Origin: Anaerolineaceae bacterium
GTDB taxonomy: Bacteria; Chloroflexota; Anaerolineae; Aggregatilineales; Phototrophicaceae
Direction of reading: 5' to 3'
DNA length: 64,000 nucleotides
Assembly: GCA_028818375.1 (NCBI GenBank)
Contig: JAPPOB010000001.1
Span: 1 to 64,000, forward strand
Part shown: positions 19,786 through 31,157 of the stretch, in pieces
How the letters are laid out: each line of letters starts with the position of its first letter
Position numbering within the stretch: position 1 is the first letter of the stretch
The notes under the pieces: generated by a model
Told to the model about the DNA's origin: nothing
What the model saw: only the letters and a program-made list of their open reading frames with translations
The model's database searches: none
Made by a program: the position numbers and the translations under genes

Positions 19786-22770
19786 ATGGCCCCAGGCTTC
19801 CAGGATGTGATTCTGCGACTGCACCACTTTTGGTCAGGGCAGGGTTGTGTGCTCTGGAATCCTCACAACGTGCAGGTTGGCGCCGGCACCAACAACCCGG
19901 CGACGCTGCTGCGCGTTCTGGGGCCGGAGCCCTGGCGTGTGGCCTACGTCGAACCAAGCATCCGTCCCGATGACGGGCGCTACGGGGACAATCCCAACCG
20001 GATGCAGCAGTTCTTTCAGTATCAGGTCATCCTCAAACCGGACCCCGGGAACCCGCAGGAGCTGTACCTGGAATCCTTGCGGGCGCTGGGTCTGAAGGCG
20101 GAAGAGCAGGACATCCGCTTTGTGGAGGATAACTGGGAGAGCCCGCCGCTGGGCGCCTGGGGTCTGGGCTGGGAAGTGTGGCTAAACGGCCAGGAGATCA
20201 CCCAGTTCACCTATTTTCAGCAGGCCGGCGGCCTGGAACTGGACCCGGTCTCCGTGGAGATCACCTATGGTCTCGAGCGCATCGTTTTGGCCCTGCAGGG
20301 TTTGGACAGCGTCTGGGACATTCGCTGGCTGGGCGAACTGAGTTACGGCGATGTCTTTCTGCAGGGCGAGATCGAGCATTGCCGCTACTACTTTGAAATC
20401 GGCGACGTTCCGGCCCTGCAAGGGGTGTTCAACGCCTGGGAAAAGGAGGGCCGTCGCGCCCTGGATGCCGGCGCCATTCTGCCCGCCTACGATTACCTGC
20501 TGAAGCAAAGCCATCTCTTCAACGTGCTGGATACGCGCGGCGCCATCGGCGTCACGGAACGGGCGACCTGGTTCCGCCGAATGCGCAATATGGCGAGCGA
20601 CGTGGCAGCTGCCTGGACGCGCCAGCGAAAAGAAGCCGGATACCCGCTGCAAAACGCCCGCTGGGATGCGCCTCCGGTGCCGGAGCCGGGTCCCACCCCG
20701 GTTGCGGCGACCGGACCCGCTGACTTCCTGCTGGAAATCGGCGTGGAGGAATTGCCGGCAGCAGATGTTGACCGGGCCGCTTGCCAACTGGAAGCGGCGG
20801 CCGCGGACCTGTTTGGCGGACTGAGGCTCTGGCACGAAGGGATTGCCGTTGCGGCGACGCCCCGCCGCCTGGTGCTGCACGCGCGGCAACTGGCGCCGCG
20901 GCAAAGGGCGCTGGAAGAGCGGGTCAAGGGCCCGCCGGCGGCCCGGGCCTGGGACGCCGACGGCGAGCCGACGCGCGCGGCGCTGGGGTTCGCCCGCAGT
21001 CGCGGCGTGGCGCCGGAAGACTTGCAGGTTCAGGCCATTGATGGTGGTGAGTATGCGGTCGCGCTTACGCACACGCCGGGACGACCGACTGCGGAAGTTC
21101 TGGCCGAATCGCTGCCCACGTTGATAGCCGGCCTGCGCTTCAGCCGCAGCATGCGCTGGAACGCCAGTGCCGTCACCTTCTCGCGGCCTGTACGCTGGAT
21201 TCTGGCGCTGCACGGAGACAAGAAGATTGCCTTCCGTTTTGCCGACGTCGTCAGCGGCAACAGCAGCCGCGGCGCGCGACAGTATGGCTCTGAAGAATCC
21301 CACGTTACAGACGTGGAGGACTATTTTCGGCGCATGGCCGACCAGGGCATTCTCCTGCAGCGGGCTGCCCGCCGCGAAGCGATTCGGTCTCAGGCCGGGG
21401 TGCTGGCGGCCGAAGTTAAAGGGCGGATTCCTGATGATCCTGCGTTGCTGGATGAAGTGACCAATCTGGTGGAAGTGCCAACGGCCTTCCGGGGCGCATT
21501 CGACGAGGACTTCCTCCATTTGCCGCGGGAGGTGCTGGTAGCGGTCATGCGCAAACACCAGCGCTACTTCCCGCTGGAGGATGATGCGGGCCGGCTGCTG
21601 CCCTGGTTTATCGCCGTCCGAAACGGTGACCAACAGGGGATGGCCAACATCGTTTCCGGCAACGAGCATGTTCTGCGCGCCCGTTTCAGCGACGCCCGCT
21701 ACTTTATTGAAGAAGACCTGCGCAAGCCGCTGGCCGCCCATCTGCCGCGCCTGGATACCCTGGTCTTTCACGATCGCCTGGGATCAATGCTCGACAAGAA
21801 CCGACGGGTCGCGGCGCTGGTGCCGGAAACCGGCGGACTGCTGGGACTGGATGCAGCCGACATCGCCGTGGCGCAGGAGGCGGCGCAACTGGCCCGCGCG
21901 GACCTGGCGACGCAGATGGTGGTCGAAATGACCTCGCTTCAAGGTGTTATGGGGCGCGAATACGCCCGGCGCGCCGGCAGTCCGAAGGAAGTGGCGCAGG
22001 CCATCTTCGAATTCTGGCAACCCCGTAGCGCGGAAGACGGGCTGCCCGCCAGTGAGGCCGGCGCCCTGCTTGCCCTGACGGATCGGCTGGACAGTCTGGC
22101 CGGACTCTTTGCGGCAGGAGTGGCGCCGCGGGCCACTGCCGATCCCTACGGCCTGCGACGGGCTGCCCTGGGAGTCATTCGAATCCTCTGCGACCGCAGA
22201 CTTGACCACAGCCTGGATTCGCTGGTTGCGCCGGTGGCCCGGGCGCAACCGCTTGCTGCGGATGATCAGACGCGCCAGGCGCTGCTGGATTTCCTCTCCG
22301 CCCGCCTGCAGGCCTGGCTGCAGGACCAGGGCTACGCTGCGGATGTCCTCGAGGCTGTGCTGGCGGAGCAGGGCAGGGTTCCCTGGCGCGCCCTGCAGTT
22401 CGCGGGCCAGCTACAAAGTTGGGTCGGCCGGCCGGCCTGGACGCTGATCCTCGACAGTTTCTCCCGCTGCGTGCGCATCACGCGGGGGACGGAGCCGACG
22501 GAGGCCCTGCAAACGGCCTTGCTGCGGGAGCCTCAGGAACGCGCGCTTTATGAAGCGCTGCAAGTGGCGGGTAAGGCGCAGGCGGAGGGTGACGTGGATT
22601 CCCTGCTCACTGCCGTGGAATCGCTGGTGCCGACGATCCGGGACTTCTTCGATCACGTGTTGGTCAACGTGGAGGATGAAGCGCTACGGGGTAACCGCCT
22701 GGCGCTGTTGCGGTCCATCGCTGCCTTGCAGGCCGGCCGCGTCGATCTTTCGCGTCTGAGCGGATTCTAG
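19786..22770 (+). CDS. glyQS: Glycyl-tRNA synthetase, fused alpha and beta subunits
   Basis: A 994-residue fusion of the two chains of bacterial-type GlyRS, which charges tRNA-Gly. The N-terminal 290 residues are the catalytic alpha chain ('[20 protein letters not shown]', '[13 protein letters not shown]', '[21 protein letters not shown]', 'THxQQ'-like '[11 protein letters not shown]'). A short Pro-rich linker leads to the beta chain from about residue 312 ('[13 protein letters not shown]', '[10 protein letters not shown]'-like strand, an HD-like domain near '[12 protein letters not shown]' and a C-terminal DALR-type anticodon domain). Most bacteria encode these separately. The second ATG is used because it has an AGGGA site and matches the GlyQ N-terminus; an ATG at 19744 would add 14 residues. 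Confidence 0.96.
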   Translation: MAPGFQDVILRLHHFWSGQGCVLWNPHNVQVGAGTNNPATLLRVLGPEPWRVAYVEPSIRPDDGRYGDNPNRMQQFFQYQVILKPDPGNPQELYLESLRALGLKAEEQDIRFVEDNWESPPLGAWGLGWEVWLNGQEITQFTYFQQAGGLELDPVSVEITYGLERIVLALQGLDSVWDIRWLGELSYGDVFLQGEIEHCRYYFEIGDVPALQGVFNAWEKEGRRALDAGAILPAYDYLLKQSHLFNVLDTRGAIGVTERATWFRRMRNMASDVAAAWTRQRKEAGYPLQNARWDAPPVPEPGPTPVAATGPADFLLEIGVEELPAADVDRAACQLEAAAADLFGGLRLWHEGIAVAATPRRLVLHARQLAPRQRALEERVKGPPAARAWDADGEPTRAALGFARSRGVAPEDLQVQAIDGGEYAVALTHTPGRPTAEVLAESLPTLIAGLRFSRSMRWNASAVTFSRPVRWILALHGDKKIAFRFADVVSGNSSRGARQYGSEESHVTDVEDYFRRMADQGILLQRAARREAIRSQAGVLAAEVKGRIPDDPALLDEVTNLVEVPTAFRGAFDEDFLHLPREVLVAVMRKHQRYFPLEDDAGRLLPWFIAVRNGDQQGMANIVSGNEHVLRARFSDARYFIEEDLRKPLAAHLPRLDTLVFHDRLGSMLDKNRRVAALVPETGGLLGLDAADIAVAQEAAQLARADLATQMVVEMTSLQGVMGREYARRAGSPKEVAQAIFEFWQPRSAEDGLPASEAGALLALTDRLDSLAGLFAAGVAPRATADPYGLRRAALGVIRILCDRRLDHSLDSLVAPVARAQPLAADDQTRQALLDFLSARLQAWLQDQGYAADVLEAVLAEQGRVPWRALQFAGQLQSWVGRPAWTLILDSFSRCVRITRGTEPTEALQTALLREPQERALYEALQVAGKAQAEGDVDSLLTAVESLVPTIRDFFDHVLVNVEDEALRGNRLALLRSIAALQAGRVDLSRLSGF

Positions 22771-22885
22771 GGTGGCTGCCGCCAGGTTTTGCCGAGCCCG
22801 ACCACTCACCGGATTCTAACGAAACTCGCCCTTGCAATTAGAACACATGGTCTATATCCTTGCCTGTGGCCGTGTGGCGGCGCGT

Positions 22886-22914
22886 TTGCCGTGGCAGCCG
22901 CCCTTTCGTATACT
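22886..22914 (+). promoter_or_regulatory. Promoter of the dnaG-rpoD operon
   Basis: TTGCCG (22886-22891), 17 bases, then TATACT (22909-22914), about 26 bases before the dnaG ATG. The -35 box is identical to that of the dnaB operon promoter. Confidence 0.6.
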
Positions 22915-22940
22915 TGTGACCCGTAGTCGGGGACAGGGCC

Positions 22941-24896
22941 ATGTCCGTCGCTGACGAGATCAAGTCCCGCATTGATATTGTCAACTACATTCAGCAGTAC
23001 GTCCCGCTGAAGAAGGCTGGCCGCTACTACAAGGCCAACTGCCCTTTTCACAGCGAGCGCACGCCGTCCTTCATCGTCAATCCGGATACACAAAGCTGGC
23101 GTTGTTTCGGCAGCTGTGCCGAAGGCGGCGACCTGTTCACCTTTGCCCAGAAACACCATGGCTGGAGCTTCCGCGAGGCGCTGGAAGAGCTCGCCCGCCA
23201 GGCGGGCGTGGAGTTGCGGCGCCAGACCGACGAGCAGCGGCAGCAGGCGGCGCGCCGCGACGTGCTGCGAGGCTTGCTGCAGGCCGCAACAGATTGGTAT
23301 CAGGAACGACTGTGGGACACGCCGCAAGTATTGAACTATGCGCGCGGGCGGCGCGGCTTCAGCGACGATACCCTGCGGGCTGTGGCGCTGGGCTATGCGC
23401 CGGAAGGTTGGCAGCACCTGCGCGACTACATGCGGCAACTAGACTACAGCGACGATGACCTGCTGGAAGTCGGCCTGCTGGGACGCCGCGACGAGGGCAG
23501 TCGCCCTTACGATTACTTCCGCAATCGTCTGGTCATTCCCATCCGCGACGAACGCGGACGCGTAGTCGGCTTTGGCGCTCGCGCCCTCGCCGACGGGGAC
23601 CAGCCCAAATACCTGAACTCGCCGCAGACGCCGCTCTTCGACAAGAGTCGCTTGCTCTACGGCCTGGACAGGGCGCGGCAGGCGATTCGCAACCAAAACA
23701 GGGCGGTGATCGTAGAAGGCTATATGGACGTCATCCAGGCCCACCAGGCCGGTCACATGAACGTGGTGGCGCAGATGGGCACGTCTCTGACCGAGCCGCA
23801 ATTGCGCCTGCTGACCCCGCGCCTGACGGGCAGGGTGGTGCTGGCGCTGGATGCGGACAGCGCCGGCCAGAATGCGACCATGCGCAGCCTCGAAGTAGCC
23901 CGCCAGACCCTGGAGGCCGATTACAGTGGGCGCCTGTCGCTTGACATCCGGGTGCTGCAGTTGCCAGACGCCAAAGACCCCGACGACCTTATTCGCGAGG
24001 ACGCCGCCATCTGGGGCCAGCGGGTCGGGGAAGCCACAGCGGTCGCGGACTACGTCATTGAAGCGGAGATGCAGGCCCTGCCCGACAGTCCCAGCATTCA
24101 GGAGCGCGAAGCCGTTGCGCGTCGGCTGCTGCCCCTGTTGATGGCTTCGGAAAATCGCCTTTATTCCCGCGACAACCTGCAGAAGCTGGCCATGCGACTG
24201 CGCATCGCCGAAGACGAACTTCTGCGTTGGTCACAGCGACAAAAAACGGTCAACAGTCGTCGCAGGGAAAGCGTGGCGACGGAACCAGAAGGGGCGACCC
24301 CTTCAGCCGGCCCAATGCAGGAGGACCAGAATCGCGAACGGGACTTCCTCGGCAACCTGTTGCGGCAACCGGACCTGATTTACCGGATCAATCGCGCCTT
24401 TCGCGAACTGGCGGCCGGCGATCTGGCGCTCCTGCGTGGTCCGTTGGAAGCATTTGGAGCCATGGACCTTGTCAACCGGGACTGCGCGTCGCTGTTGCAG
24501 GGCCTGCAACTGGCACTGAAGCAGGATGAAATACCGGTGCTGGCCTGGCTGCAGGAGCACGGCGATGCTTTACAGCGTGACACCCTGCAGCAACTTGAAC
24601 GCGAGACACCGTCCAGCGACCTGGACCATGCCCGTACGGTGATGCGGCAGGGCTTCGGCGGGGACCTGCCTGTGGTGGTGAAGCGCGCCGAAGCGGTGGA
24701 CTGGCAGCGCGAATTGCTGCGAACTGCCTTGCGTCTGCGCCTCAGACGCCTGGAACGGGAGCGTCGTGAACTCTATTACCTGCTGGAAGACGACGACAGG
24801 GGTAAGGACGCCCTGCATGAACGCATCCAGTTGTCTGTAAGGGCGCGCAACCGAATCGATATGGCGCTGCAGAATCAGACCCCTGCAAACCGGTAA
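22941..24896 (+). CDS. dnaG: DNA primase DnaG
   Basis: A 651-residue primase that lays RNA primers for replication and works with DnaB. The N-terminal zinc-binding domain shows CPFH...C..C (about residues 35-58, '[14 protein letters not shown]'). The catalytic core has '[21 protein letters not shown]' (described in pieces: RLVIPI, GFGAR), the Toprim acidic motif VIVEGYMDV, and the DxD of 'LALDADSAG'. The C-terminal third is a helical helicase-binding domain. Length is normal. The ribosome site is GGGGACAGGG. The sigma factor gene follows after 35 bases, the classic dnaG-rpoD arrangement. Confidence 0.97.
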   Translation: MSVADEIKSRIDIVNYIQQYVPLKKAGRYYKANCPFHSERTPSFIVNPDTQSWRCFGSCAEGGDLFTFAQKHHGWSFREALEELARQAGVELRRQTDEQRQQAARRDVLRGLLQAATDWYQERLWDTPQVLNYARGRRGFSDDTLRAVALGYAPEGWQHLRDYMRQLDYSDDDLLEVGLLGRRDEGSRPYDYFRNRLVIPIRDERGRVVGFGARALADGDQPKYLNSPQTPLFDKSRLLYGLDRARQAIRNQNRAVIVEGYMDVIQAHQAGHMNVVAQMGTSLTEPQLRLLTPRLTGRVVLALDADSAGQNATMRSLEVARQTLEADYSGRLSLDIRVLQLPDAKDPDDLIREDAAIWGQRVGEATAVADYVIEAEMQALPDSPSIQEREAVARRLLPLLMASENRLYSRDNLQKLAMRLRIAEDELLRWSQRQKTVNSRRRESVATEPEGATPSAGPMQEDQNRERDFLGNLLRQPDLIYRINRAFRELAAGDLALLRGPLEAFGAMDLVNRDCASLLQGLQLALKQDEIPVLAWLQEHGDALQRDTLQQLERETPSSDLDHARTVMRQGFGGDLPVVVKRAEAVDWQRELLRTALRLRLRRLERERRELYYLLEDDDRGKDALHERIQLSVRARNRIDMALQNQTPANR

Positions 24897-24931
24897 TCGA
24901 CATGACAACCACGCAGGAGAAGGGAGCCGGA

Positions 24932-26476
<1,545 letters not shown>

Positions 26477-26557
26477 GCGCACCAACCCCATGGCGACCAC
26501 TTGCAGGACGGAGCCTGGCGACGCCGCCCGGCCCTCAATTTCAAGGTGTCGATGCAT

Positions 26558-26586
26558 TTGACGCCTTGCGCCAGATATGCTAGTCT
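26558..26586 (+). promoter_or_regulatory. Candidate promoter of the nuo operon
   Basis: TTGACG (26558-26563), a 17-base spacer and TAGTCT (26581-26586) lie 45 bases before nuoA. The -35 box is strong; the -10 box matches consensus at three positions only. Confidence 0.45.
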
Positions 26587-26630
26587 GCGCCTGTTTGCTC
26601 CAAAATGAACAAACGCTCGGGGAAGGCACC

Positions 26631-26990
26631 ATGGCGTTGCAGGAATTCGCACCCATCACCGCGTTGTTGGTGATATCGCTCGCGGTTGCCCTGCTGATCC
26701 TGTTCATCTCGCGCATTTTCGGCCCGCAGCGTCCTTCCCTGCGCAAGTCGGCGCCCTACGAGAGCGGTGTCAAACCGATCGGGCCGGGTACCCGCCGACT
26801 GCCAGTGCAGTTCTACCTGGTGGCGGTGCTCTTCATCCTCTTCGACATCGAGGTCATATTCTTCCTGCCCTGGGCAGTGATCTTCCGGGAACTGGCGCTT
26901 TACGGCCTGGTGACCATGGGGATTTTCACGCTCGTTCTGACCATCGGCCTGGTCTATGAGTGGAAGTCAGGAGCGCTGGAATGGGAGTAA
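26631..26990 (+). CDS. nuoA: NADH-quinone oxidoreductase subunit A
   Basis: A 119-residue membrane subunit of respiratory complex I with three helices. Family marks are '[14 protein letters not shown]', which carries the conserved Cys-loop region (here Tyr-Glu-Ser-Gly), and '[23 protein letters not shown]' with the conserved Asp-Ile-Glu. The start is the ATG after GGGGAAGGCACC; the open frame extends 18 codons upstream without support. It is the first gene of a complete 14-gene nuo operon and overlaps nuoB by 10 bases. Confidence 0.96.
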   Translation: MALQEFAPITALLVISLAVALLILFISRIFGPQRPSLRKSAPYESGVKPIGPGTRRLPVQFYLVAVLFILFDIEVIFFLPWAVIFRELALYGLVTMGIFTLVLTIGLVYEWKSGALEWE

Positions 26991-27481
26991 GCTCGAAACT
27001 TGGCAACCTTGGCGTGGTGACCACCACGCTGGACCAGGCGATCAACTGGGCGCGCACGGGCGCGATGTGGCCGCTGCTCTTCGGGCTGGCCTGTTGCGCC
27101 ATCGAATACATGAGTACGCAGGCCTCCAGCTACGATATGTCACGCTTTGGCATGGAACTCAATCGCGCCACGCCAAGGCAGGCGGACCTGTTGATCGTCT
27201 CTGGCCGCGTGACGCGCAAGATGGCGCCCGTCGTGCGTCAGCTTTACGACCAGATGGCCGCGCCCAAATGGGTCATCTCCATGGGTGACTGCGCTTCCTG
27301 CGGCGGCATCTACAACAACTACGCCATCGTACAGGGCGTGGACGAAATCGTCCCGGTCGACGTGTACATTGCCGGCTGCCCGCCGCGGCCGGAACAACTG
27401 ATGCACGGCGTTCTGACCCTGCATCAGAAGGTGCATGGCGAGACCATTCTGGACTGGGCTGCGGAGGCGCCGCGTGCCTGA
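26981..27481 (+). CDS. nuoB: NADH-quinone oxidoreductase subunit B (N2 cluster)
   Basis: A 166-residue peripheral-arm subunit that holds the terminal [4Fe-4S] cluster N2, which hands electrons to quinone. The ligands are visible as the adjacent cysteines in '[10 protein letters not shown]', plus 'GDCASCGG' and '[10 protein letters not shown]'. Length is typical. The start inside nuoA has an AGGAG site, and the C-terminus overlaps nuoC by 8 bases, so translation of A-B-C is coupled. Confidence 0.97.
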   Translation: MGVSSKLGNLGVVTTTLDQAINWARTGAMWPLLFGLACCAIEYMSTQASSYDMSRFGMELNRATPRQADLLIVSGRVTRKMAPVVRQLYDQMAAPKWVISMGDCASCGGIYNNYAIVQGVDEIVPVDVYIAGCPPRPEQLMHGVLTLHQKVHGETILDWAAEAPRA

Positions 27482-28013
27482 AATCGCCCCGGCCCGGGAC
27501 GCCGCCGACGCCTTGCAGGCGGCGATGCCCGAAGCGCTGCTGGACAGCCACTGTTTCCGCGACGAAACGACCCTGATCGTCCCGCCCGTGCAGGTCGTCG
27601 ACGTGTGTCGCTTTCTGCGCGATACGCCCGGGCTGGTCTTTAATTTCCTTTCCGACATTAGCGCCGTGGACTACTGGCCGGAACAGGTTCGGCCGGAACG
27701 ATTCGGCATTTGTTACCACTTGCTCTCCATGCTTTATGGCCGCCGGCTGCGCGTAAAGATATTCGTGGCGGAGGACGAGGCCGAAGCGCCAACCATCACT
27801 GCCGTCTGGCCCGGCGCCAACTGGCTGGAGCGCGAGATCTTCGACCTGATGGGCATCAACTTCCGCGGCCACCCGGACATGCGCCGTGTCCTGATGCCGG
27901 CGGACTGGGACGGCCATCCGCACCGGCGGGACTACCCGCTGGGTTACGAGCAGGTGCAGTTCTCCTTCAACGCGGAGGAGATCATGAAGCACAAGCCCTT
28001 CGCAAAAGAGTAG
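27474..28013 (+). CDS. nuoC: NADH-quinone oxidoreductase subunit C (30 kDa)
   Basis: A 179-residue peripheral-arm subunit that packs against NuoD near the quinone site. It carries the family signature '[22 protein letters not shown]' (given here as its two halves, [12 protein letters not shown] and FRGHPDMRR) and '[12 protein letters not shown]'. The start is GTG, five bases after GGAGG, within the end of nuoB; the frame has an upstream ATG that would add 13 residues overlapping nuoB further. Confidence 0.95.
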   Translation: MPEIAPARDAADALQAAMPEALLDSHCFRDETTLIVPPVQVVDVCRFLRDTPGLVFNFLSDISAVDYWPEQVRPERFGICYHLLSMLYGRRLRVKIFVAEDEAEAPTITAVWPGANWLEREIFDLMGINFRGHPDMRRVLMPADWDGHPHRRDYPLGYEQVQFSFNAEEIMKHKPFAKE

Positions 28014-28026
28014 GCCGGGAGCGAGC

Positions 28027-29292
28027 ATGGCAGTCGTCGAGACGCCAACCGGTGCCCCTGAAGCGTACCGTTGGGAAGGCAACATCGAGGAATTGCGCGG
28101 TCTGGTCTCGGAGCGGGCCTTCACCGGCGAGACCATGCTGCTGAACATGGGGCCGCACCATCCCAGCACCCATGGCGTGCTGCGCGTCCTGCTGGAACTG
28201 GACGGCGAGCAGATCGTCAACGCCGTGCCGGACGTGGGCTTTTTGCACACCGGCATCGAAAAGACGATCGAATCCAAGACCTACGAGAAGGGCGTCACGG
28301 CCACGGACCGCATGGACTACCTGTCGCCACTGTCCAACAACATGGCCTTTTGCCTGGCGGTCGAGAAACTGGTGGACTTGGACGTGCCGCCGCGCGCGCA
28401 GTTGATTCGCGTGATTTGCCTTGAGTTGCAACGCATCGCCAGTCACATGGTCTGGCTGGGGACGCATGCCATCGATCTCGGCGCCATGAGTGTGCTACTT
28501 TACGCCTTCCGGGAACGCGAGAAGGTGCTGGACATGCTGGAGATGCTGTCCGGCCAGCGCATGATGGGCAGTTACTTCCGACCGGGCGGCGTCTGGCGCG
28601 ACATCACGTCGGACTTTAAGCCAACCCTTGTGAAGTTCCTCGGGGAATTCCCGCGCGCCGTGCAGGACTACCAGCGATTGCTTGAGAAGAACCCGATCTG
28701 GGTTGATCGCACCCAGGGCGTGGGGGTCATCGAGCCCGAGCGGGCGCTGGCCTGGGGCATGACCGGACCTGCATTGCGCGGCAGCGGCGTCAACTGGGAC
28801 CTGCGCAAGTCGATGCCCTACAGCGGCTACGAACAGTTCACTTTCAATGTGCCGCTGGGCGAGCACGGCGACGTCTACGATCGCTTTATGTGCCGCATCC
28901 TGGAACTGTGGGAGTCAATGAAGATTCTGCACCAGGCGCTGGAAAGGCTGGAAGACAGGGGTCCCTTCCGTTCTGACAACCGCAAGTTTGTGCCGCCACC
29001 GCGCAGCGAACTGGGCCAGAGCATGGAGGCGGTCATCCATCATTTCAAGTTGTGGACGGCGGGCTTCGACGCACCGGACGAGGAAGTCTTCGCCGCCGTC
29101 GAGAGCCCCCGTGGCGAAATCGGCTGTTATTTGCACGGGACCGGTGGCAACATGCCGCGCCGTGTCCACTTCAAGACGCCGTCTTTCATGCACATCAGTT
29201 CATTGCCCTTGCTGACCCAGGGTCACTTTATCGCCGATCTGGTGGCGATCATCGGCAGCGTGGACATTGTGCTGGGCGATTGCGATCGATAG
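28027..29292 (+). CDS. nuoD: NADH-quinone oxidoreductase subunit D (49 kDa)
   Basis: A 421-residue subunit descended from the hydrogenase large subunit; with NuoB it forms the quinone-reaction chamber. It shows 'NMGPHHPSTHGVLR' (quinone-binding His), 'DRMDYLSPLSNN', 'GSYFRPGGVWRD' and the C-terminal 'LVAIIGSVDIVLGDCDR'. The first 15-20 residues before 'ERAFTGETMLLN' are variable. The ribosome site is GGGAGCGAGC. NuoC and NuoD are separate here, not fused as in E. coli. Confidence 0.97.
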   Translation: MAVVETPTGAPEAYRWEGNIEELRGLVSERAFTGETMLLNMGPHHPSTHGVLRVLLELDGEQIVNAVPDVGFLHTGIEKTIESKTYEKGVTATDRMDYLSPLSNNMAFCLAVEKLVDLDVPPRAQLIRVICLELQRIASHMVWLGTHAIDLGAMSVLLYAFREREKVLDMLEMLSGQRMMGSYFRPGGVWRDITSDFKPTLVKFLGEFPRAVQDYQRLLEKNPIWVDRTQGVGVIEPERALAWGMTGPALRGSGVNWDLRKSMPYSGYEQFTFNVPLGEHGDVYDRFMCRILELWESMKILHQALERLEDRGPFRSDNRKFVPPPRSELGQSMEAVIHHFKLWTAGFDAPDEEVFAAVESPRGEIGCYLHGTGGNMPRRVHFKTPSFMHISSLPLLTQGHFIADLVAIIGSVDIVLGDCDR

Positions 29293-29311
29293 GGCGTCAG
29301 GGACGGAAGGA

Positions 29312-29818
29312 ATGTCACTACACGATCCCCGGTACAAGGCGCGTATCGCCGGTCATTTGGCCAAGTATCCGGACAAGCGTTCGGCGGTGATGCCGCTGCT
29401 CTACATCGCGCAGGAAGCGTATGGCTGGGTCAGTCCCCGCGGCATCCAGGAAGTCGCCGAGATTTGCGAGATGGACCCCACCCAGGTGAAGTCCATCGCC
29501 GGCTTCTACACCATGTATTCCGAACGCGAAAAGGGCCGTTACTGGCTGCACGTCTGCACCGACCTGCCTTGCGCCCTGAACGGCGCCGACACTTTCTATC
29601 GCGACTTGCGGGAATATCTCGGTGTGGAAGATGGCGGCACCTCGGCGGATGGCCTGTTCACTGTTGAACATGTCATGTGTCTGGCGGCCTGCGACAAGGC
29701 GCCCATGCTGCAGTGCAACTTCCGTTACATGGAATCGCTGGACATGGAGAAGATGAAGGCCTGGATCGAGGATCGGCGCGCCGAACTTCAGGCTGCCGGG
29801 CAGGGACAAGGCTCATGA
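29312..29818 (+). CDS. nuoE: NADH-quinone oxidoreductase subunit E (24 kDa)
   Basis: A 168-residue thioredoxin-fold subunit carrying the [2Fe-2S] cluster N1a. Ligand cysteines are in 'HVCTDLPCAL' and 'MCLAACDKAPM'. It belongs to the NADH dehydrogenase module with NuoF and NuoG. The N-terminal helical bundle ('PLLYIAQEAYGWVS', 'IAGFYTMY') is typical. It starts 19 bases after nuoD and its TGA overlaps the nuoF ATG (ATGA). Confidence 0.96.
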   Translation: MSLHDPRYKARIAGHLAKYPDKRSAVMPLLYIAQEAYGWVSPRGIQEVAEICEMDPTQVKSIAGFYTMYSEREKGRYWLHVCTDLPCALNGADTFYRDLREYLGVEDGGTSADGLFTVEHVMCLAACDKAPMLQCNFRYMESLDMEKMKAWIEDRRAELQAAGQGQGS

Positions 29819-31122
29819 GGCTGTTGCTGCGGGGTCGCGACATCCCGGACCTGCACCGCCTGTCGGTGTATCAGGCCAACGGCGGTTACGAGGGACTGAA
29901 GAAGGCCCTGACCATGAAACCCGCGGAAGTCATTGACGAAGTCAAGGCTTCCGGTTTGCGCGGTCGCGGCGGCGCCGGCTTCCCGGCCGGGGTCAAGTGG
30001 AGCTTCATCCCCCAGGATGAACCGATCAAGTACGTTGCGGTCAATGCCGACGAAAGCGAGACCGGCACCTTCAAGGACCGCGAGATCATGGAAGGCAATC
30101 CGCACCAGATGCTTGAAGGGGCCCTGATTTGCGCCTGGGCGATTCAGGCGACGGCCGTCTACATCTACCTGCGCGGCGAGTTTTGGGACATTGGCGATCT
30201 GCTGGATGGATGCATTGCAGACGCGGCAGCGGCAGGATTCGCAGGGAAGGACATACTGGGCAGCGGCTGGTCCTGCCCGGTCTACACGCATCTGGGCGCC
30301 GGCGCCTACATCTGCGGCGAGGAGAGCGCCATGCTCAGCAGCCTGGAAGGTGTGCTGGGCCAGCCACGGGTGCGCCCGCCTTTCCCCGCCCAGAAGGGTG
30401 GCGGCCTCTACCGGGAAGCGACTGTCGTCAACAACGTGGAGACGCTGACGAACGTGCCCTGGATTCTCACCGAGGGCGCAGACGCCTTTCGCGCTATTGG
30501 CACGGAACAGAGCGCGGGCACCAAGGTCTTCTGCGTCAGCGGCCACGTGCCGCGGCCCGGCAACTACGAACTGCCGCTGGGCACACCCTTCCGCGAGTTG
30601 CTGGTCGATCACGCCGGCTGCGACCCCGACAACATCAAGGCCATCTTGCCTTCGGGCGGTTCGGGGCCGATTGTGCCGGGCACGGATGAGGTGCTGGACA
30701 CCCCGCTGTCCTATGAGGCGATGCAGGGCCTGGGCACCATACTGGGTTCAGCCTCGATAATTGTGATGGACAACTCGGTGGACATGACCTGGGTGGCCTC
30801 CAGGGTGACCAAATTTTTCAAACACGAAAGTTGCGGTAAGTGCACGCCCTGCCGCGAGGGCACCTACTGGCTGGACAAGGTGCTGGACAGAATTCTCGAA
30901 GGCGAGGGCAGGCCGGAAGACGTTCAGTTGATCGACAACGTGGCGAAGAACATGGCCGGGACGACGCTCTGCGCTCTGGGCGACTTCGCCGCCAACCCGA
31001 TCATCCATACCATCAGCAACTTCCCGGATGACTTCAACGCTCACGTGCAGCCAAAGCCTGAGGAAGAGCAGCCCGCGGCGCGGCCGGCGCGCGGCGGGCG
31101 TCGCAGGCGGGCAAGTGCCTGA
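29815..31122 (+). CDS. nuoF: NADH-quinone oxidoreductase subunit F (51 kDa, NADH-binding)
   Basis: A 435-residue flavoprotein that binds NADH and FMN and the [4Fe-4S] cluster N3. Visible marks are 'GLRGRGGAGFPAGVKW' (nucleotide/FMN loop), 'NADESETGTFKDRE', 'GAGAYICGEESAMLSSLEG' and the cluster ligands in 'ESCGKCTPCREGT' with a later Cys in 'TTLCALGDFA'. The C-terminus ends in a short basic Arg/Ala-rich tail. It is coupled to nuoE by ATGA. Confidence 0.97.
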   Translation: MRLLLRGRDIPDLHRLSVYQANGGYEGLKKALTMKPAEVIDEVKASGLRGRGGAGFPAGVKWSFIPQDEPIKYVAVNADESETGTFKDREIMEGNPHQMLEGALICAWAIQATAVYIYLRGEFWDIGDLLDGCIADAAAAGFAGKDILGSGWSCPVYTHLGAGAYICGEESAMLSSLEGVLGQPRVRPPFPAQKGGGLYREATVVNNVETLTNVPWILTEGADAFRAIGTEQSAGTKVFCVSGHVPRPGNYELPLGTPFRELLVDHAGCDPDNIKAILPSGGSGPIVPGTDEVLDTPLSYEAMQGLGTILGSASIIVMDNSVDMTWVASRVTKFFKHESCGKCTPCREGTYWLDKVLDRILEGEGRPEDVQLIDNVAKNMAGTTLCALGDFAANPIIHTISNFPDDFNAHVQPKPEEEQPAARPARGGRRRRASA

Positions 31123-31157
31123 GCCGCGCCGGCAGCGGCGCTGCAGCGGAGGAACGC

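Noticed and set aside
20182..21771. A 529-codon minus-strand open frame opposite glyQS.
   Set aside because: Shadow of the GlyRS fusion, with composition bias and no domain.
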